Below are positions 40,377 through 49,500 of a stretch of DNA of 64,000 nt, in pieces (the first letter of the stretch is position 1; each line of letters opens with the position of its first letter). Below the pieces are notes generated by a model. That model made no database searches. It had not been told where the DNA came from and saw only the letters and a program-made list of their open reading frames with translations. The DNA is from Bostrychus sinensis (lineage: Eukaryota; Chordata; Actinopteri; Gobiiformes; Eleotridae): contig CM036242.1 in assembly GCA_020698575.1 (NCBI GenBank), positions 22,134,124-22,198,123 of the forward strand, in the 5' to 3' direction. Position numbers and translations under genes: made by a program.

Positions 40377-43300
40377 TAAGGGGGGTACATACTTTTGCTT
40401 GCCACTGTAGATCCCTCGGTTGTTGGAGATACTTGAATAATGGCCGGTTCTGCATTAGCCTGGAAAATTTGACTCTCCTGCTTCATTTTCTCCATTCTCA
40501 CAGTCCAAATATTAGATTCAGGTTGAGGGGCCAGTACAAAATTGGTTTTGCTTTCTTTGCCTGTGGACCTTTAGTTGCCTCCATCCTCCAATGACTGTTT
40601 TCATTCCCCAGAGGCAGGACCTGAATAACGTTGAATCTGTTCTGATTATTTCTTTTTTTAATGTTTTTTTCTTTTTTTCTTTATGGCTGGTTCCACTTGT
40701 TCTATTACGTTTCTTCACTGTTCACCTACGAGTAAAATGTGTTAATCAACTCATGACCTCTTCTCAGTTTGCATGTGCCCACAAGTTGTTTGATTATCTG
40801 AATGACAAAAATTGGAAAGGAAGAAACCAGGCAGAGAGAGAGGGAGAACTGAAGGTGGAGCAAGGCCTGGACCTGTGATTGACAGCTGTTAGAGCACATT
40901 CATGGAGGTCCTCCACAACAGGGTTGCCAAATCCAAAAGAAAACAAAACAAAAACAACACACAGCCAAACCCACCCCATTAGGGAAAAAAAGAGGCTACA
41001 TTTGTGTTAAAGGTATTTGTGTTAGTTGTCTACTATAACCTAATAATCACAGGTTCTGTGAATGTGGAGAAAATCCTTTTGTGACTCCAGCCTTCTGTCG
41101 TTTTTGTCTCACAAATGCCTTAACACTTTTATTTTGGAGGTGACAGATTGTACGTTTTTGTAATTTTTTTCCTCCATGGAGCCTAACAAGTGAGAGAGCG
41201 TTAGTTTGATGTTCTTGACTCCGCTCCCACCGTGAGAGGGAATGAGACAGCAAGGGCATGGGAGGCAGCATGGGGCCATGGGAGGACATACGGGGCACAG
41301 GTGTGATGACAAGCTCAAATACTACGTCACACTTGTCTATCTGCAACTATTGAGCAGTTAGTACCCACCGTTTGGCCCTAAGAGGGCAGGACTCTGACGG
41401 TTTTCACCACAAAATGTTAATTTAGACCTTTCTTTTGCAAAACGGTCAAAGATACAACTATAAATAGTGAGATCTGTCACTAAAGCCCTGTTTGTACAGC
41501 TGATCACCTAAAAAAAAAATTCAGGTGGAGTTGCTCTTTAAATTCGCTCTGCTTCCATATTTCTAAGATGCACTGCAGATAAACAGCTGTGATAGGCCAG
41601 TTCCAAAATGACCGAGGAGAAACGGTTCACTGTGACTGATGAACCAGAATGGCTAGAGTAGGCTACTTAAGGTATGACAAAAAAAAAGAAAGAACAACAA
41701 ACAAAACAAACAAACAAACAAAAAATGGGGTACAGGAGTCAAAAAAGGTTGGGAAACACTGTTTTTAGAGGATATTAGTTGGCTTTAGTGTGAATACAAT
41801 TATGGACACAATTTATAATTGTTTCAGGTCCTAATCACATTGTGCTGAAAGTGGGAATGGACATAGCTTACCTATTGTACAGGTAAGATATGCGTGAAAA
41901 GCAAGTGATGCTTTATAGGCTATGATCATTTTAGAGAATAAAAGGATAATACAAACAACTGGCAAGAGAAAACTTTGCAACATAAGAGCAAATGTCACAA
42001 GACCACGGCTCCCAGGTTTGATAAATAGTTGGGGTTGAATGCACATGTCTCTGCCTTGTCCCACTCAGAAAGCGATTTAACATGTCTATGAACAGATACT
42101 TCAAAAATAATGAAGTCAATTACACCTTTGGTGAAAGGCCCCAGAAAGTGATGCATTTCCTCTGCGATGCTGTTCTTGAAAAAAGCTGTAGCAAGAAATG
42201 AGTGATGACAATGAGCAGTATGCATCATAGGCCTACAGTAGTTAATGTAAACAGCAGGATACAGCCACTAAACCAGTGTAACTGGTCTGTTGTTAAAATA
42301 TTGAAACTCATGTCTCACACGCACAGAGATAATATAATCTCAGAGGTATATAGCGCTCATGACACTTTACACCTGCCTACTTTTCACAGACAGCCAATCA
42401 TACAAGTACAATGTTGACCAGCTTCAGTGCACTTTCTGTCAGTCCAATCTGCACATCAAAGCCTTCATGTATTAAAGGAAACCAAGAAGTGGGGTGGTTT
42501 GTGGCCTTTATGTTACTTCCTAAGTCGCTTTACTTTCTGTAACAAACAACCCATATGCTAGCACACTTGTATACTGTCTTTGTCAAAATATTTCCGGGCA
42601 AAATATCAACTCTCAGCCATGAACTGTGTTCAAGTTCCTATTTAAATGTTTAATATTTAAATGTTATCATCAATACTAGTAGAAAGTTCGACTCTATCTG
42701 TTTAGTCTTCAAATTGGACGAACACTCACTCAGAAGCTCCTGACCAATGGGCAGAATGATGTAAATGACACTCACACCTTGAGCAGTAATTATAGAACAC
42801 AATGGTCTTTACATTATTCCTAAGAGGCATAAACCACATCAGTGGATACAGCACTTAAAAACGCAGCTCATGTTAAAGCAAATATTACATGCACTAAAAT
42901 ATAAAATCTTTACAATACATGTACTACTACTACTTAAACATACAATAATGTTTTCCAAGTGCAGCTAATCAGAAATAATATCATTGCATTTACATCCACT
43001 CCCTCTGTCTCCATGAATATGCTAAAGCTTTATTTGTAGTTTGTTTGTTGACCACTGGCAATACAAAACCCACTGCAATGTACAGGAGGTATGTGGTTGT
43101 GCAACAAACAAAGTGATGTGTCCCTCACCATTTGTCATTACTTGTATAAATGCTTCAAGGCCTGTAATTAACAGCGGCTTTGATCCCTGCCTGCATCACC
43201 AATCCATATCAAACCTACAACACTCACTATTCAAAGAACATAGCAAATATCTGTATGCTGTGAGATTAATTATGTTTAAGCGAAAACAGAGGAACAATTG

Positions 43301-44483
43301 TCACATCTCAGAGACCCGGTACTGCTGCAAGCTATAATTGTGTAATTGACCCACATTCATTTTATGACACCAATTTAACTTAACAAATCTATCACAATTT
43401 TGATCAATACATGCTTCAACTCTGTTTAGATAAGCACTGGCTGGTCACAAGCCAAGCAAATGTGACAGATCACTTATTCAGTAACACAAATTGTGATCCA
43501 CACAACATTGCCAATACACACACTCTTGTGTTTGCCTTAAGCTCATACTGTAATTTATTATTGATTTCTGTGTTTATGACTCAATAAATGTGTGGATATT
43601 TTTTTTGAGATATTGAATACATGTCATGTTGCTAGCCTGAAACTCCTATAATGAAGTCTTGCAACACTTTTCTAAATAGCAGAATAAACTTTAAAAAATT
43701 AACAAAAGAAAGATTTGGTTTTGTATCCAACCAAAAAGTCTGTCTTTAGAACACACAAATACACAAAATCCAGTTAAATCCTATAACCTGGCATCACAAA
43801 CAATAGCAAAGTAGTAAGGGTTACTTTTCTTCAAGTAGTCTTTAAGAACTGGCAAGCAGAAATGAACATTTAAAATCAAGGACCGAGGCATTTATGATCT
43901 GCAGCACTATGGACAAAAAAGTAAAAACGCACCAATTACAATTTGTACATTCCTCTGATCACAGCCTTGTTGGCGTCAGCATGTGCGGCATTGGAGCCAT
44001 CTAGTGGTTCTAAGAAAATATCACAAATTTACAGGCCATAATATGTGTTAATAACGCTACTATATGTTGAGTTTAGCGAGAGTGACACTTTTTCTAAGAT
44101 GCAAAAATATGTGCACGCAAGCTTCAAGTCTATCTAGCAATCTAAAAATCAGATGACACTCAATGTACTCTTAACCACTAGTATACATGAGCATGAATGA
44201 GCAAGAATAGTTATCTACCAACACCTGTCAAGGAAGGGCCTGAGTTCCAACCCCTCTGACAGTGACCAAGATGTGGTCCATGCAGTGCATTCAGTGATTC
44301 TAGACAAAGTTAACTTTCTTACCGTGAGAAGCAGTGATGGCAGACATTTTTAGCTAATTTGTGGGACACACAGGCGGCCAGGGACTCGGCGGAATACACC
44401 AGCTCGCCTCTCCTGAAGCTGACTGTGGCCTGCAGCCCGTTACCCTTTCCTGGGCTTAAAAACCGTTCCACTTTAGGAGCCAT
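23483..44483 (-). CDS. smyd3: SMYD3, SET and MYND domain lysine methyltransferase (5' five coding exons, partial)
   Basis: Family role: histone and MAP3K2 lysine methyltransferase with a SET domain split by a MYND zinc finger. Coding exons on the minus strand are 44323-44483 (ATG at 44483), 24332-24395, 24124-24231, 23725-23782 and 23483-23634. All have AG/GT borders and phases that join, giving 543 nt or 181 codons. Exon 1 holds the SET N-terminal motif GKGNGLQA and the first zinc pair CHHC. Exon 2 holds CSQC and HYCNITC, and exon 3 completes the MYND finger with WPVHKSEC. Exons 4-5 contain [10 protein letters not shown] and [10 protein letters not shown], matching the SMYD3 segment that follows MYND. 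The catalytic SET exons lie outside the window. Intron 1 is 19.9 kb and full of transposons. Very large introns are also known for human SMYD3. Confidence 0.93.
24665..24995. mobile_element. hAT-type element, left end only
   Basis: It starts with TAGGGCTGCAGCTATCAATT followed by alternating 'gattatttt / taatcaagtaatcaaataa' sequence, the standard end of a very common teleost hAT family. No matching right end was found. The Rex3 copy beginning near 24996 may have interrupted or truncated it. Confidence 0.6.
24996..25563 (+). mobile_element. 5'-truncated Rex3-like LINE copy
   Basis: Close relative of the 3' 560 bp of the element at 1-2093. It starts 'gatcggtgcagcgtctgcag', equivalent to about 1541 in the first copy, and ends with 'gatggatggatagatggatg'. 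The frame at 25197-25520 encodes [20 protein letters not shown] and [20 protein letters not shown], the conserved C-terminus of Rex3 RT. Truncation at the 5' end is the normal outcome of target-primed reverse transcription. It lies in smyd3 intron 1, antisense to the gene. Confidence 0.88.
25564..27827. other. smyd3 intron 1, no gene seen
   Basis: AT-rich sequence without a supportable exon. A repeat segment containing 'catgcatgtctttggacag' and 'gagagaacacacagtaac' occupies about 27395-27565. The open frames at 26757-27247 have no recognisable family motif and no splice-consistent neighbours. Confidence 0.55.
27395..27565 (+). repeat. Interspersed repeat, 'catgtctttggac...gaacatgcaaac' family
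   Basis: The words 'acatgcatgtctttggac', 'cccagagagaacacacag' and 'aaggaccgaacccatgacc' belong to a repeat extremely common in teleosts. It usually follows the 'gggcaatttag' sequence seen at 16310-16450. The class is unresolved. Confidence 0.6.
27828..29434 (-). mobile_element. Complete Tc1-family transposon with inactivated transposase
   Basis: The 1607-bp element is flanked by TA (27826-27827 and 29435-29436) and starts CAGTGGGGCAAAAAAGTATT, with the inverse at the right end. The terminal inverted repeats are about 200 bp (27828-28029 and 29233-29434), and the inner end 'tatttggtca' is present in both. The transposase is encoded on the minus strand. The Tc1 type with this terminus is known from many fishes and has been reported in lampreys, with horizontal transfer proposed. 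Target duplication and TIRs are intact, so the insertion is fairly recent. It lies in smyd3 intron 1, with its transposase in the same orientation as smyd3. Confidence 0.95.
28046..29068 (-). pseudogene. Tc1 transposase, 340-codon frame with three premature stops
   Basis: One continuous reading frame runs from ATG at 29068 to TGA at 28046-28048, the standard 340 aa for Tc1. The paired-like helix-turn-helix region occupies codons 1 to about 120 ([14 protein letters not shown], then [15 protein letters not shown], then [16 protein letters not shown]). The catalytic DDE region is readable: Asp after WENVIW-stop, the HDND segment after the second stop, and [11 protein letters not shown]. In-frame stops lie at codon 152 (28613-28615), codon 242 (28343-28345) and codon 292 (28193-28195). 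There is no frameshift. The TAG and TGA stops fit C-to-T decay of CAG and CGA codons. Not functional as it stands. Confidence 0.93.
29437..30633. other. smyd3 intron 1 between Tc1 and the palindrome
   Basis: No gene was recognised. From about 29930 to 30633 the sequence is unusually GC- and CpG-rich for this intron. A clear hAT-type end sits at 32690-32767 on the other side of the palindrome, so this segment may be the interior of a hAT element into which the palindrome inserted; its left end was not identified. Confidence 0.4.
30634..32441. mobile_element. 1.8-kb palindromic (foldback-like) non-autonomous DNA transposon
   Basis: The left arm, 30634 to about 31493, is the near-exact inverse of the right arm, about 31594-32441, with a loop of about 100 bp. 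The ends are TATGGAGCGATATTTGTT and its inverse AACAAATATCGCTCCATA. CGAGAC lies at 30628-30633 and 32442-32447, a 6-bp target duplication. Conceptual peptides from the two arms differ at only a few residues, so arm identity is high (estimated above 95%). The arms are CpG-rich with many GCTCGC/GCGAGC words, and near the loop carry a GCTAGCATTAGC-type run (31443-31475 and 31612-31634). No transposase domain is present. TAT...ATA ends with 6-bp duplication would suit the IS3EU superfamily, which is tentative. Confidence 0.9.
32690..32767. mobile_element. hAT-type element, right end
   Basis: The stretch 'ataccccggtataatttgggg', 'acggtaagacagtatgaaaa' and terminal 'gatatcgcccaactctaa' is the usual right end of a teleost hAT family that begins TTAGGGCTGGGCGAT. 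The left partner was not recognised upstream of 30634. The palindrome may have landed inside this element. Confidence 0.55.
33695..33780 (-). repeat. Interspersed repeat copy (same family as 16310-16450)
   Basis: Reverse orientation: 'ggcccatagttactgggctagg' and 'cacccgcccaaaacccctaatgcgaataag' are the complements of the family words 'cctatcccagtaactatgggcc' and 'cattaggggt' seen at 47200-47270. A short fragment only. Confidence 0.6.
35298..35470 (-). mobile_element. Relic of a Tc1-family element, transposase start region
   Basis: 'ccagtacatgtggtactccg', 'ccagcctgtctggcac' and 'catttcattctgatgctcag'-like words align with 58895-59030 inside the Tc1 copy at 57941-59137. They correspond to the upstream region and first codons of that transposase on the minus strand (residues like [11 protein letters not shown]). 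Neither terminal repeat is present, so this is an old fragment. Confidence 0.7.
37014..37102 (+). repeat. (TA)n microsatellite, about 44 units, 5' of the R4-type LINE
   Basis: An uninterrupted TA dinucleotide tract ending at the LINE junction 'tatatacacacgagatgc'. It is preceded by 'ccccagcacccccc'. Confidence 0.95.
37103..40284 (+). mobile_element. R4/Dong-Rex6 clade LINE with restriction-like endonuclease, inserted in (TA)n
   Basis: A non-LTR element of 3.18 kb sits exactly between two (TA)n tracts of about 90 bp each. It encodes one uninterrupted frame with reverse transcriptase, a CCHC knuckle and a PD-(D/E)xK endonuclease, the layout of RLE LINEs of the R4 clade. The 3' untranslated part is only about 53 bp and ends 'gagaggacaattttt' at the second TA tract. 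The 5' end is probably truncated because full-length R4 proteins have extra N-terminal sequence. The related Dong element of silkworm targets TAA repeats, so a TA-repeat target is plausible. It lies in smyd3 intron 1, antisense to the gene. Confidence 0.9.
37172..40231 (+). CDS. RLE-LINE ORF: reverse transcriptase plus restriction-like endonuclease (1019 aa from first Met)
   Basis: The open frame continues without a stop from inside the TA tract to TAG at 40229-40231. The start at 37172 is the first Met after the repeat; upstream residues from 37103 also look like genuine LINE protein ([19 protein letters not shown]). RT motifs: [14 protein letters not shown], motif [11 protein letters not shown] with Asp at 38510, motif [14 protein letters not shown], and YMDD at 38807-38818. 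Zinc knuckle C-x2-C-x8-H-x4-C begins at 39656 ([18 protein letters not shown]). Endonuclease core: PD at 39908-39913, then VVVDIAIP with Asp at 39956 and a downstream Lys-rich helix ([18 protein letters not shown]). All expected catalytic residues appear present, so this may be a recently active copy. Confidence 0.92.
40285..40374 (+). repeat. (TA)n microsatellite, about 45 units, 3' of the R4-type LINE
   Basis: An uninterrupted TA tract that begins directly after the LINE 3' end (gagaggacaattttt) and ends 'tatatgctaagggggg'. Its length is nearly equal to the 5' tract. Confidence 0.95.
40379..40409. mobile_element. Tc1-type terminal repeat remnant
   Basis: 'aggggggtacatacttttgc' plus 'ttgccactgta' is the inverse of the common fish Tc1 end CAGTGGCAAGCAAAAGTATG, ending at a TA. 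The opposite end was not identified. Confidence 0.55.
40410..44322. other. smyd3 intron 1, proximal part
   Basis: No exon or clear mobile element was recognised. An 'aacaaacaaacaaacaaaca'-type run is present near 41698-41722. The open frames are short and without motifs. Confidence 0.55.
44323..44483 (-). CDS. smyd3: smyd3 coding exon 1
   Basis: It begins with ATG at 44483-44481 and encodes [16 protein letters not shown] and onward, ending with NVCHHCFS plus two bases before the donor CACG|gtaagaa. Phase 2 joins to the first base of exon 2 and produces Arg, giving the continuous zinc-finger sequence [14 protein letters not shown]. The start is chosen because it gives the family's short N-terminus before the GxG-type SET motif. 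It is separated from exon 2 by 19.9 kb, so it is easy to miss with an exon finder. Confidence 0.93.
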
Positions 44484-44548
44484 GTTCAGTTTTCCCTCCG
44501 GGAAACGCAGGGCTGTTTACATCCGTGTCAGACGTCGTAATTGCGTCA

Positions 44549-44556
44549 TGACGTCA
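44549..44556. promoter_or_regulatory. CRE-like site TGACGTCA upstream of smyd3
   Basis: A perfect palindromic CREB/ATF consensus lies 66 bp upstream of the smyd3 ATG, inside 'gcgtcatgacgtcacacc'. A second near-match (gacgtcgta) lies at 44531. Position relative to the transcription start is unknown. Confidence 0.5.
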
Positions 44557-44581
44557 CACCGACCATTTATGCTGTGTTCAC

Positions 44582-45090
44582 GATACATCGGAATCTCGGA
44601 AAACTTGAACGCCGTCTCGGGTCGGAATTTTTGCTCGGAAACTCGTGGAAGTGTTGGACTCCGAGTTCCCGAGTTGACGTCACAATCATAGGGACTCCCT
44701 CTGTGAGAGGTAATCAGTGTGGTTACTAACGGGGAAATAATCGTTTTGGGTTTTTTTTAAACAAGAGATCTTATACTTCTGCAAAAATGTACTCCTCTTT
44801 ATATGATGAGTGAAGTTATCAGTGCTACAGCTCTGCAAAAACATCTTTGAATGTTAATTTATCAGTAAATGACTTAAGTAGAAATAGAAACATCCCCTGA
44901 TATAACTCAGTGCCACAACAGACAGTTTTATCAAGGTATATATTTGTTTAATATAAAACAACATGAAAATGCAAATATGGTTTTGTTGTTATTGTGCTGA
45001 TCCACGTATGTTTTCCGAGCTGAACTCGTGAACGGACGTTTTCCGGAAGTCGGCTTTTTTACGTCGGAACTTCCGAGATTCCGATGTATC
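44582..45090. mobile_element. MITE with inverted ends in the smyd3 upstream region
   Basis: The left end GATACATCGGAATCTCGGAA at 44582 is the exact inverse of TTCCGAGATTCCGATGTATC ending at 45090. The total is about 509 bp. Inner symmetry continues with 'cgagttcccgagttgacgtc' on the left and 'cggaagtcggc' on the right. It encodes no protein. It begins 99 bp upstream of the smyd3 start codon, so it occupies the likely promoter or 5' untranslated region. Confidence 0.85.
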
Positions 45091-45458
45091 ATGAAGGCTG
45101 GTGTTAAAGAAAGAAATTAACTAGTGGTAAAGTCGATACCTAACGTTAAATAAAATACATTTATTGATTTTATAAATGTATTAAATAAAAACTCTGCAGT
45201 AATACTAAAAAAAACTATTAAAAACACATTAAAGTTCACTGTCAAATATTTTATTTAACAGAAGAAAAAAGTAATTTTTTGATTTTTGAAACAATAAATG
45301 CTTCTCATCAATTGGTAACAAAAGTATCAACATTATCATTCAGTAATATTCATCTGACACAAAAGACACAAGTTTTTGATACATTCATTAAGAATGTGTA
45401 AAAAATGGTATCAAATTACAATGCTTGTTAAACATGAAATCTACAACAAATCTTTCTT

Positions 45459-45464
45459 TTTTAT
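45459..45464 (-). terminator. Candidate polyadenylation signal for cnst
   Basis: AATAAA on the minus strand, within 'attaaaataaaaaaagaaag'. It would give a 3' untranslated region of about 1.1 kb after the cnst stop at 46587. Other AATAAA copies occur nearby (for example near 45250), so the true end is uncertain. Confidence 0.3.
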
Positions 45465-46586
45465 TTTAATCTCTGAAAAACAAACAAAACAATGTACTTA
45501 AAAAGGAAAATTAAATCTGTATAATAAATAACAAAATTAAAAGACAACACTTCTGAGTTAAAAGCGTCTGAACCAGCCAGACGAGGTGCAAATGAAACAA
45601 TAGATTTGTTGTCCCTTGGAAAACCTCAGATCTCAGGTGTTTTTTGATTAAAACTGACATACTTTAAGAAGGTAATACTGAGAATGCATAGAATGAACTT
45701 CTTATTTGTCATGTGGTGTTTTAAGAGATATGTGGCTTTCAAGGGTATTTTATATAGCATCCACACCAACAAACAAACAACAAAATGTATAGCCAGATGC
45801 ATTGCTGCACTGAACTTGTGGATACATATTTTTGAGACTGTTAATCTGTCATGTGTGACAGACCAAGAGCTGTTGAAATATTGTAAACTAAAAAAGTACC
45901 ATTCTCGTGCAAACATTCTTTTTTACAAATAGTGTACATAAAAAGCCGAGTTCCTATACAAGTTGTAAATGCTACACAAAGAGCTAGACTAGTCATTTAT
46001 TGGGCAATTGTAGCGTTATTTTTTTAATTATTACACTCTTTTGTAACCAGTAATACACAAATTTTCCTTGCATAAAAAAAGTCTACAAAAGGTGTAAAAA
46101 GGCCAAATAAGAGTTTAAAGACACTGTTAAGACATATGGATTTCATTCCAAGTATTAAAAAACAATGCTTTTTAATTTAAAATCCCATTCAAATGTTTAA
46201 ACTGCCAACAATAACACCAACAGCTGCTTGGCCTTCCTTTTTGTGCCGTATTTGTAGACAGCGTCTACATGCCCTCCTTAACAAGCTGTACATTGCTATA
46301 TTATTTACATTCATACCATAGTATTTTACAGGGTTTGGGGTCCAGTGTTCAAGTCTGTTATGTCTTAATGACGGAGTCGGCTTTTTAAGGAAACATAAAT
46401 CACAAAAATTTAGTCTGGGTAAATCTGGACTTTAAAGACTCGCATGTTGTGCGCTTCCAAAGGATGTGACAGTTGTCCAGATCTTTAAAAATGCTGATTA
46501 ATTCATCTACATTTTATGCCACTTAAGTAGAACAACAACCTGAAAGTGGAATACAGTGGATAAGCCTGATCTGAAGGAACAACTGA

Positions 46587-49500
46587 CTATAAGGCTGCAG
46601 TAAACCAGTGTTGGATTTGAGCTATTCCACGCTGGATCTGGCCAATGTAGAAGTCTGCATTCCTGGAGAAGTCCTGGCACACTGAGGAGTGAGTATCACC
46701 CAGTGCACAGTAAAGGGCTGTACCTCCTATACTGATCACAACAGTGACCAGACAAAGAAGGAAGAGTAGGAGGCAGGAGTCCCCACCGCCCATGTCTACA
46801 CAGACAAGAAAATAAGTAATATATACTTAAAACTATTTTATTTTTACATGAAAACTCTGGCTTCATGTTCATGTAGTGATTTAAAAAGTTATACAAACCA
46901 TTGTCAAAGCCATCATCAGGTACTTTAAAGCGAACGTGTCTTTTTTCTGACAGTTTACTGCACTCTGGACTAGCCTTCAATCTGTCATTATGTACACTTC
47001 GCTTCTTCAAAATCGACACCAGGCTAGGGGAAGGAGCCATCTAAAAAAAACAGAAACATAAAAAGAAAAGTCTTAACTTATTATAACACTAATGAGGTAA
47101 TGTTCACACTAGACCAGGGGTCTCCAAACTTTTTACCCCTGAGAGCTACTTTTAAAAAATTAAAATGGCAGATAGCTACTTGAGCATTCATCCTTTCATC
47201 TTCTTCGAGCATTAGGGGTTGTGGGAACTGGACCCTATCCCAGTAACTATGGGCCTTAGGTGGGTTAGACGCTGGAAAGTGGCCATTTAGTTGCAGAGCT
47301 GATACTTTTAACTGAGAAAATGTATTTTTTGACCTGAACATATACAAATTGTTGGTGTCCACAGCTCAGCTTGTAATAAAACAACTAAAATATTTAGTTC
47401 ACCTTGAGCATTTTGTGTATCTGTACGCAGCAAGTGGCATGCTTGTACCGCAGATTTGAAGCACACTTATCGTTAAAACTTGTTGTGTCTTCCACTGACT
47501 TGACTCAATAATAGTTCTTCAATAATTCTTCATAAAAATATCAGTTTTTAGCCTTTTAGCTGCATTCAGCCAATCTCACACACACAAGTTGGATTTCCAA
47601 GTGATACATCATATTTGCCTAATCATGCTTATGTAGGATTCGTTAAGCTCTTGGAGAGCTACTTAAAAAGTGGTTGATGGCTACTGGTTGGAGACCCATG
47701 CACTAGCTAGTATATAGAGTATGAGGGATAGTGGATGTGGGAAAGGTCTCTGAGCTAGGTTATTTTTGTTTAGTAAATTTTTAAAATTAGCAACATCTTC
47801 AAATATAATAAAACAATTAAGAAACTAAATAAGATACTGTAGCTTTGTGTCCTTATAATTTTACATCATTTTCATGGGAGCAACAGTAGAAAACTGCTCT
47901 TTTTGTCTTATTAGCAGTATAGCAGCATTATCAATATATACAATATACAATACAGGTATATATTAGACGGATATCAACGGGACATCCTAATTTCTACAGA
48001 AGTTAATGCCTTAAGGGATGCAGGCAAAATCAGAAAATCTATAAAAGCTAAGAGCTTCATATTAGTATTAATCTTTTTTCCATGGCTGGCTGCATTTTAG
48101 ATGTCATTAGACTTGGGACTAAAAGCAGTATCACACAGCAATTAGTACCAGTACATGCAATATACACACCTCTTCTACAGTGATAAGTTTAGCCAGGTCA
48201 TCTAATGAGGTAGCCGCTCGAATGAGATCTGCCTGCTCAACCTCATACTCATCCTCCTCCTCTTCTTCTTTTGCAATATCAACAAGACCTGGATGCTTCA
48301 TGGCATCATCCTCAGGAACAGGTGTCTCTGAGAGTAGACAGGTTTTATCACTGCCCTATAATGAAAAATAAAGATATATTTTGTTGTGTCTGCCTGCAGA
48401 TTAACCAACTGTTATGAGAAATGGTAACTGCTTTTTAATTGGGATTCTTTCTACATGGCCATTAAGATGCAAAAACAAATCCTTTAAAAGTCAATTCAAG
48501 TTATTATTTGACAGGACAGTGGAGAACAGTCAAGAAATCATGGGGGAGAGAGCAGGAAGAGACACTCAATAAATCGACTTTACTCCAACCCACAATGCTC
48601 TTCAAGTTTTTAGCAAACTAAGTGCTTAAAAGACAGACATTTGAGCACCTGTATGTCTTCTTGGCTGAGATGGGTTTCCTTCTGCTCAGTTCTGGATTCC
48701 TGTAGTTGGATCTCCACCTCTGCTGCACTAACAATAGTCTCCACTGGAAGTGTCTCTGGACAAAAAGTAAAAGCTTTCTCATTATGTCCTTCCTCCTCTC
48801 CTTCTTCCTCATCTTCCATTTCCAGAGCCTCTGTCGCCTCCTCTACATCTTTCTCCTCCTCTCTATCAGTTTCCTTTTCCTGGGCTGGACATAGACCTCC
48901 TCCTTGCTGCTCTGCGGTTTTGGACTGATCCATGTCTTCAGTCACAGAGGGGGGAATCCCATTTCCTTCAGCCAACATGGTGCATGCCAGCCCGCCTTCT
49001 TTCTCATCTCCTTTACACTCATTCCCCTCCTTCTCATCCGATTGAGCTTGGTGGAAACTGCCACTTCTTTCTGATTTACTGTCTTCCCAATCAGTCTCAG
49101 TGACCTCAGAAGAATCTATTTTATCACACAGATCAATGGAGGGTGACAAGAAATGGCTACCGGAAGAGTCCTCAGCTCTCTGCTCCATTCTTCCTTTAAT
49201 TTTACAGTCTAAAAATGTGAAACAGTCAGAGTTACACCATAATTTTACATAGCAAATAAAAACCCACAAATTGCATACACATTTGACATTTTATGCTTTG
49301 CGTTTAAGTTAACTTGCACCAAATGTTATTTTTTTGCAATTATATTTGCAAAGACACACAAAATAACTTTGTAAAACAACTTGTTTACCTGAGCTGCATG
49401 AAGGCACTACCAAATGATCCAACGATGCACACTAAAAATGTGAGAATCAACAAAATGTACATACATTTCACAATGCATACTTTCCCTGCACATGTCATAT

